64,000 nt of DNA from Asticcacaulis sp. UBA2476 (GCA_002342035.1 DDPE01000036.1:4825-68824); one strand, 5' to 3'. Counted from the stretch's first letter, positions 1-8,266 are shown. The notes: generated from the sequence alone by a model not told the origin. Numbers and translations: made by a program.

Positions 1-991
1 GAGTATCGACCATTTTCCACGGCTGCCCAGATCCAATGACCGTGGCCGGGAAGCTAACGGTATGGAAGGCGACATTGTCCTTACCCATGAACTGGATATA
101 GCTGACATCGTCAGCGCCCTGATCCAGCCGCCACCAGTTTTGCCAACCATCAGGCTCATTGCGGGCATTAAAATATTCCTGAGTGGCGCCTATATATTCA
201 ATCGGCGCATCAAACCAGACGTAGAAGACCTTGCTTTCAAAGCCCTCTCTGGGTTTGCCATTTTTGGCAACCGGCACGCCCCATTTCAGGTCACGCGTAA
301 TACCCCGGTCGATCAGCCCTTCTTCCAGATGTTTATTGGCGATCGACTTTGCCAGTTGCGGCCAGGCGGACTTAGAGTCGATCCAGGCCCGCAGTTGCGG
401 CTCGACCTTGGTTTGCAGTAGATAAAGATGCTTGGTATCACGCACCTCCAGATTACGCGAACCCGACACCGCCGAATAGGGATCAATCAGGTCAGTTGGG
501 TCCAGCAGGCGACCGCAATTATCGCATTGATCGCCCCGCGCCTTCTCAAATTTACAGTGCGGGCAAGTCCCTTCGACATAGCGATCCGGCAAAAACCGTC
601 CGTCATCGATGGAATAGACCATCTTGTCGGTGCGTTCTTCGATCAGGCCATTTTCATCCAACGCATCGCAAAACATCTGCGTAAGCGCGCGGTTTTCCGA
701 CGACGATGACCGGCCGAACCAGTCATAAGACAGGCCAAACGCTTCACCGGCATGTTTCTGGATCAGATGCTGCTCGTCGCAGTAGGTTTTGACATCTTGC
801 CCCGCCTTAGCCGCCGCTAACTCAGCCGGCGTACCATGCTCATCGGTCGCGCAAATATAAAGCACCTCATGACCTTGAGCACGCTTAAACCGCGCATAGA
901 CATCCGCAGGCAACATAGACCCGGCCAGATTGCCGAGGTGTTTGATACCATTAATGTAAGGCAGGGCCGAGGTAATAAGAATGCGAGACAT
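1..991 (-). CDS. metG: Methionyl-tRNA synthetase, N-terminal part (cut by window edge)
   Basis: Class I aminoacyl-tRNA synthetase that charges tRNA-Met in the cytoplasm. About 330 N-terminal codons are visible. The protein opens MSRILITSALPYINGIKHLG, with the HIGH-type signature HLGN at residues 18-21. A zinc-binding knuckle CPHC...CDNC lies near residues 143-161. A typical FHTVSFPATVIG stretch stands close to the window edge. The KMSKS loop and anticodon-binding domain lie outside the window. The start is the ATG at 991, which fits the family N-terminus. It is transcribed away from tRNA-Thr. Confidence 0.95.
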   Translation of the reverse strand, partial: MSRILITSALPYINGIKHLGNLAGSMLPADVYARFKRAQGHEVLYICATDEHGTPAELAAAKAGQDVKTYCDEQHLIQKHAGEAFGLSYDWFGRSSSSENRALTQMFCDALDENGLIEERTDKMVYSIDDGRFLPDRYVEGTCPHCKFEKARGDQCDNCGRLLDPTDLIDPYSAVSGSRNLEVRDTKHLYLLQTKVEPQLRAWIDSKSAWPQLAKSIANKHLEEGLIDRGITRDLKWGVPVAKNGKPREGFESKVFYVWFDAPIEYIGATQEYFNARNEPDGWQNWWRLDQGADDVSYIQFMGKDNVAFHTVSFPATVIGSGQPWKMVDT

Positions 992-1093
992 GGCGTAGAT
1001 GAGGTTCCTAAAGACAGACGCCCCTCATAACGCATTTCTGGTGACAAAACATAGACATGATACAGTTTTAAACAAAAAAGTCGGATATTTGCG

Positions 1094-1126
1094 ATGGAAA
1101 GCCGTTGCCTTTATGGATGTGAATAG
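1094..1126 (+). other. Possible ten-codon leader ORF upstream of tRNA-Thr
   Basis: An ATG-started reading frame encoding MESRCLYGCE and then TAG. It lies inside the first of two stem-loops between metG and tRNA-Thr. It has two cysteine codons and no convincing ribosome binding site. It could be a leader peptide, part of a small RNA, or chance. I recognise no family, and this is a weak call made because of the structured surroundings. Confidence 0.2.
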
Positions 1127-1141
1127 GCATAAGGCGACCTC

Positions 1142-1169
1142 CCGTCTGATTTTTAGACGGCTTGCTTTT
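1142..1169 (+). terminator. Stem-loop with T-rich tail before tRNA-Thr
   Basis: CCGTCT (1142-1147) pairs with AGACGG (1155-1160) around a seven-base loop, followed by CTTGCTTTT. It looks like a weak intrinsic terminator, and it sits only a few bases before tRNA-Thr. A terminator there would imply a short transcript from about 1050-1169. Alternatively it is a processing hairpin of the tRNA precursor. Confidence 0.4.
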
Positions 1170-1173
1170 GTGT

Positions 1174-1249
1174 GCCGGTTTAGCTCAGCTGGTAGAGCAG
1201 CGGTTTTGTAAACCGAAGGTCGCGGGTTCGATTCCTGCAACCGGCACCA
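1174..1249 (+). tRNA. tRNA-Thr (anticodon UGU)
   Basis: A complete 76-base cloverleaf with encoded CCA. The acceptor stem GCCGGTT/AACCGGC is followed by discriminator A and CCA at 1247-1249. The D-arm is GCTC/GAGC. The anticodon loop TTTGTAA gives anticodon TGT. The T-arm is GCGGG-TTCGATT-CCTGC. It decodes ACA and, by wobble, other threonine codons. It converges on tonB and is not part of a tRNA cluster. Confidence 0.97.
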
Positions 1250-1259
1250 TTTTCCTTAG

Positions 1260-2003
1260 TCAATTTTGAAGACTGAACTCAAGCTCAGTTGTCATTTCGA
1301 GTACATCACCCTTGACGTCTTTTGGGGGTTTGGGCATGGGCTCCGCGCGCTTTAGTACATCCAAGGCTTCACGATCAAAGGCTGCAATCCCGGACGATTT
1401 TACCACACGGCTCGACAAGACACGTCCCTGTCGATCAAGGGTGAAGCTGATTATGACTCCCCCCTCCTGACGCAGACGTTTGGCACCGCGCGGATAGGTT
1501 TTATGTCTCTCAATCCAGGTCCGCACCTGCGCCATGTAGGACTTGGTGTGGCTACGTCCTGAACTGGCTACGGCAGGCAGGGTGCTCGATGCTGCGGGCT
1601 GACTTGTTGTCACATATGTCGGGGCCACCTGATTTCCTGAAGTCTGCTCAGGCGCGTTACCCGGACCATCATCGTTCAATGAAGTTGCACCGACGTCAGG
1701 TCCGCTGGCTACATCCACAGGGGTTGATTTGATTGAAACCGGTGCAACTGAGTTTGGCGACGGGGCAGTCTTAGCTGCGTCTTCGGGCGAGGCTTCGGTT
1801 GCGCTGTTATCAGGCGCATCCGCCCCCTCTGCCGCATCAGTCACATCAGATTCAGGGGCAACCATAGTGATAGTTATTCCGCCGTCATCCAGCACCGTCA
1901 GATCAGGCTTTGGTGACAACCAAAGCCCCATAGCGAGTAAGCCCCCGTTCACAAGAACGGAGGCTCCTACGGCCAGAACGTGAGTTCTTATCGACGCAGA
2001 CAT
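1260..2003 (-). CDS. tonB: TonB family energy-transducing protein
   Basis: Inner-membrane-anchored periplasmic protein that passes proton-motive energy to outer-membrane receptors. At 247 residues it has an N-terminal membrane anchor (about residues 8-30). A long Ala/Ser/Pro/Thr-rich periplasmic linker follows, to about residue 150. The C-terminal TonB domain has the usual YP..A...G...ISF.LD..G pattern, then a V.SSG...D.EAL motif and a PMPKPP turn. It lies 6 bases downstream of the receptor gene on the same strand, so the two are probably co-transcribed and dedicated partners. No exbB/exbD is nearby, so the motor must be encoded elsewhere. Confidence 0.88.
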   Translation of the reverse strand: MSASIRTHVLAVGASVLVNGGLLAMGLWLSPKPDLTVLDDGGITITMVAPESDVTDAAEGADAPDNSATEASPEDAAKTAPSPNSVAPVSIKSTPVDVASGPDVGATSLNDDGPGNAPEQTSGNQVAPTYVTTSQPAASSTLPAVASSGRSHTKSYMAQVRTWIERHKTYPRGAKRLRQEGGVIISFTLDRQGRVLSSRVVKSSGIAAFDREALDVLKRAEPMPKPPKDVKGDVLEMTTELEFSLQN

Positions 2004-2009
2004 TGAGGA

Positions 2010-4175
2010 TTAGAATGTCTTGCCGACGCTGAGCTTCACCGTTCTGCCTTCCGCGGGCAGGGAGGATAGATGCCGTTGGAAATATTCATCGCCGATATTA
2101 TCGACGCTTAAGCGCACATCCACACCGCGCAGCACGGCCTCGCCCTGCGGCTTCCAGACGGCATAGAGGCTGTGGATATTATAGTCGTCGGTCGTGTCGG
2201 TGACTGCGCCGGTCGTGGCATTATATTTGTAGGCTTCTTTGGCGAACTCCCCGCGCCAGCCCAGCGTTAGATTCCACGACGGGATGACATAACCGGCATT
2301 GAGCGTCAGTTCATCGGCAGGCACCGTATTGAGCGGAATGATTGGCTTGGGCAGACCCGCACTGGTGAGTCCGGTGCGATCTTCGCCATCCACAACAGAT
2401 AAGGCCGCACGGGTAAAGAACCGTCGGGTGGCATATTCCGCCTCAAGCTCAACCCCTTCATAGCGGGCCTCACCGAAATTGCGGAAATAGGGCGAGCCCG
2501 TTGTGCCGCGTGCAATCAGATTATCGACATTATTTCGGAAAACCGTCAGCTTGGCATGAAGTTTATCGCGGTCAGTAAACAGGCTGCCAAAAGCGACTGC
2601 ACCGCCAACTTCGTAGTTTGTGGACTCTTCGTTTTCAAGATTGAGATTAAGCGGCTGAGTTGCGGTTGCCGAATAAACCTCATCCAGCACCGGCATCCGC
2701 ACGGTGCGCGACAGCGACCCAAACAGGTTGAAGTTATCGTTGAAGCTATAAAGCACCGCGATCTTCGGCGACACGCCAGTGTCCTCAACCGACTCCGGTT
2801 TCGTTTGGGTGGCGATCAGGTAATCCGACTCCAGCTTAACGCGGTCCACGCGCACGCCGGGGATGATGGTCAGTTTTTCTTTCCAGATAAACTCGCCCTG
2901 AATAAAGGCGCTGTAGCGGGTCAGGTCGCCTTCCGGGTGGGTGGTGGCACCCGGATTGATATAGCTGCCGTCCTGACGGTAGCGAGGGTTGCGGCGTTCC
3001 TGCTTATAGGTTTGCAGGCCCGTCGTCACAAAGGCGTTCCAGTCCGGCCCGAAGGTCAAGGTCGAGGTGTTTTCCAGCCGCCCCTGCACGGTTTTATAGA
3101 CGTAGGATGAATTATAGCCGACGCCATTGGGGCTGAACCCAGCGTTTTCGGTCTGATCGACCTGCATGTTCGAATAGGCCAGTTGCGCCTTTACATCCAG
3201 CCAGTCATTGCCGTCAAAGGCGTTGTCGTAACCGATGATATAGCTCTCATTGACAGTCTTACGGCGCACCGGCGTGGTGGCAAAGGCTTCGGCCTGATCA
3301 TAGACCTGATAGGAATCGTTCTGCCAGTTTTCGGCCGACGCCCACACGCTGTGGCCTTTGTCACCACCGACATAGTAGCGCGCCTTGGTCAGCACGGAAT
3401 CGCCTTCAGCCTTGGACGGGACGACCACATCGCCGTTGCCATCCGTATAGTCATCGCTGACGCGCGACGACAGGCTGAGCAACAAATCAAGGTTATCGGT
3501 CGGACGTCCGGCAATGATGACCGATCCGGCGCGGGCATCGGCATTGGACTCCCCGCTACCCTTGACGCGCACCATCAGGCGATCATCGCCGCGCAGGAAA
3601 TCCGAAGCGTCCTTGGTCTGGAAATTGATTACGCCCGCCAGAGCGCCCGCCCCGTAAAGCGTCGAAGACGACGGCCCACGCAGCACTTCGACGCGCTTAT
3701 AAAGCTCCGGCTCCGAGAAGAAGCCGCCCATGCGATATTGCTCGAAAAACTTTGAGACACCGTCAACATTGATCAGTATCCGGCTGTCGGAATCGGCCAC
3801 ACCCGTGCCCATGCCGCGGATGTTAAAGCCCTGCCCCAGACCGCTGACACCGCCGACCGACGACACGCCCGGAATGCCTTCCAGCAGATCGCCGATAGTC
3901 GAGGCCTGGGCGTTGTCGATGTCTTCCTGATCAAGCGTGGTGACCGATTGCGGTGTATCGATGGCGACCTTATCGATGCCGGTCGAGACCACAATCTTAC
4001 CCAGCGACAGTTGCGAGACCGCGCCGTCGTCCTTTTCTGTGCCGGTATCGGTTTTGGAATCGGCATCCTGCGCCAAAGCGGCGGGCGCTGCGACCTGCCC
4101 CCCCGCTGCCAGCGCTAACGCCAATCCCAAAACCGATACGCTTACGCCCCCACGGCGCCCTGAAAACTTCGACAT
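2010..4175 (-). CDS. TonB-dependent outer-membrane receptor (iron/heme type)
   Basis: A 22-strand-barrel receptor for uptake of a scarce metal or its complex. I start it at the ATG at 4175, preceded by AAGGAG eight bases upstream, rather than at 4220. It then has 721 residues with a signal peptide ending near ALAQ. A plug domain follows, containing VIDxPQSVTTL-like, IRGMG and VEVLRGPSS-type motifs. The barrel ends in the C-terminal phenylalanine typical of Omp85-inserted proteins. The plug resembles heme/hemoglobin receptors, but the ligand cannot be read from sequence. A Fur-like box in the upstream gap supports iron control, and tonB follows directly. Confidence 0.9.
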   Translation of the reverse strand: MSKFSGRRGGVSVSVLGLALALAAGGQVAAPAALAQDADSKTDTGTEKDDGAVSQLSLGKIVVSTGIDKVAIDTPQSVTTLDQEDIDNAQASTIGDLLEGIPGVSSVGGVSGLGQGFNIRGMGTGVADSDSRILINVDGVSKFFEQYRMGGFFSEPELYKRVEVLRGPSSSTLYGAGALAGVINFQTKDASDFLRGDDRLMVRVKGSGESNADARAGSVIIAGRPTDNLDLLLSLSSRVSDDYTDGNGDVVVPSKAEGDSVLTKARYYVGGDKGHSVWASAENWQNDSYQVYDQAEAFATTPVRRKTVNESYIIGYDNAFDGNDWLDVKAQLAYSNMQVDQTENAGFSPNGVGYNSSYVYKTVQGRLENTSTLTFGPDWNAFVTTGLQTYKQERRNPRYRQDGSYINPGATTHPEGDLTRYSAFIQGEFIWKEKLTIIPGVRVDRVKLESDYLIATQTKPESVEDTGVSPKIAVLYSFNDNFNLFGSLSRTVRMPVLDEVYSATATQPLNLNLENEESTNYEVGGAVAFGSLFTDRDKLHAKLTVFRNNVDNLIARGTTGSPYFRNFGEARYEGVELEAEYATRRFFTRAALSVVDGEDRTGLTSAGLPKPIIPLNTVPADELTLNAGYVIPSWNLTLGWRGEFAKEAYKYNATTGAVTDTTDDYNIHSLYAVWKPQGEAVLRGVDVRLSVDNIGDEYFQRHLSSLPAEGRTVKLSVGKTF

Positions 4176-4233
4176 GCCCCACACTCCTTGAAAATCGACG
4201 CCCCGCGTGACGTCACACAAATCAGACTTATAT

Positions 4234-4248
4234 TGCGATTAATTCGCA
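4234..4248. promoter_or_regulatory. Inverted repeat near receptor start, possible second operator
   Basis: TGCGA-TTAAT-TCGCA, a palindrome with 5-base arms and an AT-rich centre. It lies 58-73 bases before the receptor ATG. It could be a second metal-regulator site or overlap the receptor promoter. No family can be assigned from sequence alone. Confidence 0.35.
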
Positions 4249-4300
4249 TTAACGGCTTGATAGGCGTGCAAATCACCCCTGTCAAGCCGCTTGCAAATAA

Positions 4301-4315
4301 TAATGATTCTCATTA
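4301..4315. promoter_or_regulatory. Fur-like box between receptor and DUF4198 gene
   Basis: TAATGATTCTCATTA is a perfect 6-base inverted repeat (TAATGA/TCATTA) around TTC. It is set in AT-rich flanks and closely matches the core of the Fur consensus GATAATGATAATCATTATC. It lies in the divergent gap between the receptor (minus) and the DUF4198 gene (plus). Iron-dependent control of both transcripts is therefore plausible. The assignment rests on pattern match only. Confidence 0.7.
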
Positions 4316-4377
4316 ATAGAAAGTGATAATTCAGCCACGCCCGAATTATTCAGCGTCGCTAATGAAAAGGAATCCTG

Positions 4378-5181
4378 ATGTCGAAACCCTTATGGCTCAA
4401 AACCAGTCCATTGTTTTTTATAGGCTTAATGGCCAGTTCCGCCCTGGCCCATTCCCCCTATCTGCGCCCCAATCACTTCACCCCTGACAAGGCCCGCAAG
4501 CATATCACCGTCGAAGCCTCCTTCGCAGAAGGCCAGATCCGGCCCGATGTCGCCATGAAATCGGACGCCTTTAACCTCACGGCCCCTGATGGGGCGACCA
4601 CGCCCCTGACCCCGGCGGCGACCTTAAAAGACGCGGTTCTGCTTGAGCCTGCCCTACCTGTTGAGGGTACCTACCGCATCTCATCGGGGGTACGTACAGG
4701 CCGCGTCGCTAAGGCCACCATTAAGGACGGAAAAGTCGTCTTTGGCGAAGGCCCTGCCTCAGCCCCGAAACCTGGCGAAACGATCGTCGATGTCCAGAGC
4801 CTGACGCGCGCCGATGTCTATGTCACCAAGGGCGCGCCCACAACCGGTGCCTATGCCAAGCCGCAAACCGGTGTGGCTATCCAGCCCGTCACCGCGCCGA
4901 ATGATGCCTATGCGGGGGAAGCATTCGTCTTTTCAGTGCTTAATTCCGGTAAGCCGGTGGCCGGTGAAGATATCGAAATCGTCCGCGACGGCGAAATCTA
5001 CGAAGCTCAGAAAACGGCACCGCTGCATCTAAAAACCGGTGCCGACGGCACGGCCCGCTTCACGCCGTCGAAAACCGGTGTCTACCTCATTCAGGTGCGC
5101 GTCAGAAGCCAAAGCCCTGAGCGTGCCGACCTGTGGCTGTCGGAAACCGCTACTCTCACCCTAGAAGTTTTGCCTCAATAG
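4378..5181 (+). CDS. DUF4198 domain protein, exported
   Basis: A 267-residue exported protein with a signal peptide ending at about residue 24 (SSALA-HS). The mature part opens HSPYLRPNHF, as in DUF4198 proteins, some of which sit with metal-uptake genes. The N-terminal half resembles the family's beta-rich domain. The C-terminal half has the repeated G..G/E..F.V pattern of an Ig-like fold and ends with a typical strand (TLTLEVLPQ). An AAGGA ribosome binding site precedes the ATG. It is divergent from the receptor across the Fur-like box and heads a two-gene unit with the EF-hand protein. A periplasmic accessory role in metal acquisition is an inference from context. Confidence 0.75.
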   Translation: MSKPLWLKTSPLFFIGLMASSALAHSPYLRPNHFTPDKARKHITVEASFAEGQIRPDVAMKSDAFNLTAPDGATTPLTPAATLKDAVLLEPALPVEGTYRISSGVRTGRVAKATIKDGKVVFGEGPASAPKPGETIVDVQSLTRADVYVTKGAPTTGAYAKPQTGVAIQPVTAPNDAYAGEAFVFSVLNSGKPVAGEDIEIVRDGEIYEAQKTAPLHLKTGADGTARFTPSKTGVYLIQVRVRSQSPERADLWLSETATLTLEVLPQ

Positions 5182-5195
5182 CACTGGATAAAGTC

Positions 5196-5690
5196 ATGAA
5201 ATTAATTGGTAAAATAGTCATCGTCACCACTCTCGCCATCGCCGGTCAGACAATGGCCGCCTCACATTCGACCACCACATTTATCAACGAGCAGGACACC
5301 AATAAGGACGGGGTCGTAACTCTGGCGGAATTTGATGCCGAACGCGCCGCCCATTTCAAGGTCATGGATGCAGATAGCAATGGCACCCTGTCAGAGGCAG
5401 AGTATGTCGGTGAATACGAAACACGTCTGAACATACAGCTTGAATCGATCACCGACGCTGAAAAGAAAAAAGAGCAGTATCAGCGTCAAATGCGTCAGGC
5501 CAAGGTGCGCTTTGGTGTGCTCGATAAGGATAAGGACGCCAAGATGACCTTCGCGGAATTTCAGGCTTCAGGCCACGCCATGTTTAACCGCCATGACGCC
5601 GATAAGGACAGCACCATCACGACCAAGGACGTGGAAATCCTGACCCAGCAAAAGAAAGACAAAAAGGGCGACGATTTCGTCAATCCGTAA
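5196..5690 (+). CDS. Exported EF-hand calcium-binding protein
   Basis: A 164-residue protein starting at the ATG at 5196, 14 bases after the DUF4198 stop. An in-frame upstream start at 5133 would run inside that gene and bury the signal peptide. The signal peptide ends near TMAA-SH. Four EF-hand loops are visible: DTNKDGVVTLAEF, DADSNGTLSEAEY, DKDKDAKMTFAEF and DADKDSTITTKDV. Each has acidic residues at the metal-ligand positions. The function is probably periplasmic calcium (or other divalent ion) binding. Co-transcription with the DUF4198 gene suggests a shared role in the metal-uptake locus. Confidence 0.8.
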   Translation: MKLIGKIVIVTTLAIAGQTMAASHSTTTFINEQDTNKDGVVTLAEFDAERAAHFKVMDADSNGTLSEAEYVGEYETRLNIQLESITDAEKKKEQYQRQMRQAKVRFGVLDKDKDAKMTFAEFQASGHAMFNRHDADKDSTITTKDVEILTQQKKDKKGDDFVNP

Positions 5691-5703
5691 TGTCCGCTGA
5701 ACA

Positions 5704-5728
5704 GGCCTGCGTCCCTGTGGCGCAGGCC
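5704..5728 (+). terminator. Stem-loop after the EF-hand gene
   Basis: GGCCTGCG (5704-5711) and CGCAGGCC (5721-5728) form a perfect GC-rich 8-bp stem, 13 bases after the EF-hand stop codon. No clear T-run follows. It may act as a terminator or as an mRNA 3'-end stabiliser. Confidence 0.45.
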
Positions 5729-5831
5729 AAAGTCTCCGTAGCTCACATTTTCTTTATGTGCGCACACGCCGCATCGCATCTTAAAATAATCAGGCGTAAG
5801 CTACAGTTCATAAAACCTATGGGAGACAACT

Positions 5832-6098
5832 ATGACTACCTACAGCCATCGCTTTTTCGATAAGAATACCGGCGAGGAAATTTATGCGTCCGATGACTTC
5901 CGCTTTACAGCCGTGCCTGCGATCAGCCATCGGATATCTGATCCTGAATTTCGGGAACGCTATGGTGGCCCCGCGGTCATAAACCGTGTTGAAACCGGTG
6001 ATGAACAGGGCGACGAAGTGGAACTGCTCGTCTATGTCGATGGGGCCGAAGAGATACTGAATAATCAGGATCAGGAAGAAGGTTATCGAAGGTCATAG
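5832..6098 (+). CDS. Small soluble protein of unknown function
   Basis: An 88-residue acidic protein that I do not recognise. It has no signal peptide or membrane segment. It begins MTTYSHRFFDKNTGEEIYA, followed by a DDFRFTAVPAISHRI stretch and a charged, Glu/Asp-rich end. A GGGAGA ribosome binding site stands six bases before the ATG. The gene stands alone and converges on the frameshifted gene at 6101-6281. Confidence 0.6.
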   Translation: MTTYSHRFFDKNTGEEIYASDDFRFTAVPAISHRISDPEFRERYGGPAVINRVETGDEQGDEVELLVYVDGAEEILNNQDQEEGYRRS

Positions 6099-6100
6099 CC

Positions 6101-6281
6101 TTATGGCAAATTGAGCTGCCAGCCCCTCTCCGAAGTCGCATCAAGCAATTCCCGCGCAGCGCCACGCGCGATACGAATCGCCGTATTCAGGTCGCGGGGG
6201 TTCGACAATCTGCACCAGCTTTTCATACATGGCCGAATGTTCAATCATCGTCTGCGGTAAAAACGATGGATCGCGCGGCAT
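6101..6281 (-). pseudogene. Small gene interrupted by a one-base frameshift
   Basis: From the ATG at 6281, with an AGGGG-type ribosome binding site, the frame reads MPRDPSFLPQTMIEHSAMYE and on to KLVQIVEP. It then drifts out of frame at a run of five C (minus strand; G run at 6196-6200) and stops early after about 46 codons. Dropping one C gives a smooth continuation RDLNTAIRIARGAARELLDA, ending GWQLNLP and TAA at 6101, a 59-residue protein. Both halves read as natural protein. It is a recent pseudogene, a sequencing error in a homopolymer, or (less likely) a frameshifting site. The family is unknown. Confidence 0.6.
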
Positions 6282-6411
6282 TGGAACCCCTGCAACTAAC
6301 GGTAACCTATCACATTATCGAGAAATGCTGTGCATGCACTTTCCGGCTCGCCAAAGGCTGATCTGTCTTGTAAAAGCCATGTAATTCATAGGTTAGGCTT
6401 GAGGTTTGGAC

Positions 6412-6912
6412 ATGCGGTTCGGCGTAAAATCACGGTTTTTTGTATTAGGCCTGGCCATATCTCTGACGGCGTGTGAACCGGCACCCAAACCCGCCACCTC
6501 TCCTGAATCGTCATCTCATGCGCCTTCGCCCGCCCTGAGCGAAGCTGAAAAAGCTCAGGTACTGGCATCACTGCCTACACCTTATAATACCGCAAGCCTC
6601 GAAGAAGGCAAAAAGCAGTTTGGCAAATGCCGCTCCTGTCATGTGTTGATCGAGACGACCGCAACCACGACCGGCCCTCATCTGTACGGAGTATTGGGTC
6701 GAAAAGCTGGCACCGAAGGCAGCTATCCTTATTCAGACGCTATGAAAGCCCATAATGTGACTTGGGATTTCGCCACGCTCGATGCGTTCCTGACCAAGCC
6801 GCGCGACGCGGTTCCAGGCACCAAGATGGCATTTTTAGGTATCAAAGACGCTAAGGATCGCGAAAATCTTTTGGCCTATATCGCGGTCGAAACGGCTAAG
6901 AAACCACAGTAG
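6412..6912 (+). CDS. Lipoprotein class I cytochrome c
   Basis: A 166-residue c-type cytochrome. The start is taken at the ATG at 6412, seven bases after GAGG. The N-terminus has a lipoprotein signal with lipobox LTAC. A Pro/Ser-rich spacer follows, and then one cytochrome c domain. The domain has the heme-attachment motif CRSCH near residue 72 and GTKMAF as the likely axial methionine region. It is probably anchored at the periplasmic face of the inner membrane and passes electrons to a terminal oxidase. The fold resembles cytochrome c2/c552 (CycM). It stands alone and its stop abuts that of the opposing gene. Confidence 0.88.
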   Translation: MRFGVKSRFFVLGLAISLTACEPAPKPATSPESSSHAPSPALSEAEKAQVLASLPTPYNTASLEEGKKQFGKCRSCHVLIETTATTTGPHLYGVLGRKAGTEGSYPYSDAMKAHNVTWDFATLDAFLTKPRDAVPGTKMAFLGIKDAKDRENLLAYIAVETAKKPQ

Positions 6913-7692
6913 CTAAAACCGCTTCCATATTGATAAGGATAAAGCTTTTACCTGTGGGACATTTTCACCCGACAGGGTTTGGCGTGCGCCCAGTTGTACG
7001 CTGATATCCTGTTTATCTCCTAAATGGCGCACAACGCTTAGCTCGGCGTTTGTCCACTTGGCGCGCCCCCAAGCTTCTTTATCGGTTTGCCCGGCATAGA
7101 CTTGCGCCATGACCATCCATTTCGGATCGGGTTTAATACCAACCGTCGCATCGACACGCACCTGATCGGCTTCTTTTTCGCGCCAGCGTTTCGCCACCTG
7201 CACATCAAGGAAGGCGTCCTTGCCTGCGATCTTGAAACTCTTGCCACCATAGGCGCGCAGCTCTGCGTCGGTGCCTTTGGACGTTGCCTGATCAAAATCA
7301 CTGCGGCGGCCCTTGCCCAACCCTTCAACACCCGCGCCCACCGCTAAGATGGCCGTATCGGTCTTCGCCACAGTCACGCGGCCACCAATCTCAACAGACC
7401 CCAGCCCTGAATAGGATGTGCTATCGGTTTTAAAGTCCTGATAATCAGCCTTGGCATACACAGTTATGCGATCAGTAAGACCATAATCGCTGTAGACCGA
7501 GACATTGCGCGTATCCCACTTGCCAATGGACGCTGTATTGCCATCGCCATCAAAGCCCTTATCGGCTGTAGAAGGTTCCAGCTTAATAATGACCTGTCCG
7601 CGACCGCTTTCCTGCGGCCAGGCACCGGCGACACTTAGGCTGGGCACAAGCAAAAGCGCAATAAATATAAAAACCCTATAGGAAAGCCTCAT
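6913..7692 (-). CDS. Predicted outer-membrane beta-barrel protein
   Basis: A 259-residue exported protein of unknown function. The signal peptide ends near SVAGA. The mature part is built of alternating beta-strand patterns (VYAKADYQDF, VEIGGRVTVAK, AQVYAGQTDKEAW) with short turns. It ends in a C-terminal phenylalanine (SIWKRF), as expected for BamA-inserted barrels. No named family is recognised. Its stop codon directly abuts the convergent cytochrome gene. Confidence 0.6.
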   Translation of the reverse strand: MRLSYRVFIFIALLLVPSLSVAGAWPQESGRGQVIIKLEPSTADKGFDGDGNTASIGKWDTRNVSVYSDYGLTDRITVYAKADYQDFKTDSTSYSGLGSVEIGGRVTVAKTDTAILAVGAGVEGLGKGRRSDFDQATSKGTDAELRAYGGKSFKIAGKDAFLDVQVAKRWREKEADQVRVDATVGIKPDPKWMVMAQVYAGQTDKEAWGRAKWTNAELSVVRHLGDKQDISVQLGARQTLSGENVPQVKALSLSIWKRF

Positions 7693-7768
7693 TCCCGCCC
7701 CCGAAGCCAGTTCACTCGATAAATCAAGCTTTGGACGAATCGGTAAAAAGTTCCCTAATGACGCGCAT

Positions 7769-8251
7769 TCAGGCGGCGCGTGAAATCACCAGCTTGCCCT
7801 CACTGACTTTCACGATTTTCACAGATTCGCGCGCCTTTAGCTTAGCGTCCTCATCCCCTTCTATGACCGCAGGCCATTCAACGCCGTCATAGATTACACG
7901 GCCTTCATGCGTACCGCCAAAACCTTCAAGCACAGTGGCTGTCTTACCGACTAAACGCTGGCCGGGATCATTAATATCACCTGCCGGAGCGTCCTTTTTC
8001 ATAAAGCGGCGCGACAGAATTGACAGGGTAAGGGTCAGAACAGAAAAGATAATTACCTGAAACACAAAGCCAATGGGCAACCCAGTCAGGGTCAGTAAGG
8101 CCACAACCCCGGCTGATGCCGCAGGCCACAGCAGCCATTCCGTGCCCAACATAATCTCAAGACCAAGCACAATGACACCCAGCGTCAGCCATACCCAAAA
8201 GGCCTGCATGCCCAGTGGTTCAGATGTCAAAAGCGTTGCAAAATCAGACAT
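7769..8251 (-). CDS. NfeD family membrane protein
   Basis: A 160-residue protein with two or three membrane helices in the first 75 residues, followed by a short OB-fold-like domain. The domain has the NfeD pattern G..A.VLE...G.V...G.EW.A. NfeD proteins partner SPFH/stomatin proteins at the membrane. The SPFH gene lies directly upstream, 15 bases away on the same strand, forming the usual pair. This is the short form without the ClpP-like protease domain. Confidence 0.88.
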   Translation of the reverse strand: MSDFATLLTSEPLGMQAFWVWLTLGVIVLGLEIMLGTEWLLWPAASAGVVALLTLTGLPIGFVFQVIIFSVLTLTLSILSRRFMKKDAPAGDINDPGQRLVGKTATVLEGFGGTHEGRVIYDGVEWPAVIEGDEDAKLKARESVKIVKVSEGKLVISRAA

Positions 8252-8266
8252 GTTAATCTCCTGTCC

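Noticed and set aside
999..1240. Open frames on both strands across the tRNA-Thr region
   Set aside because: They run through the tRNA and leader and show no protein-like features; the tRNA explains the sequence.
2556..3755. Plus-strand open frames of 184 and 190 codons
   Set aside because: They lie antisense to the TonB-dependent receptor, whose motifs fix the real frame.
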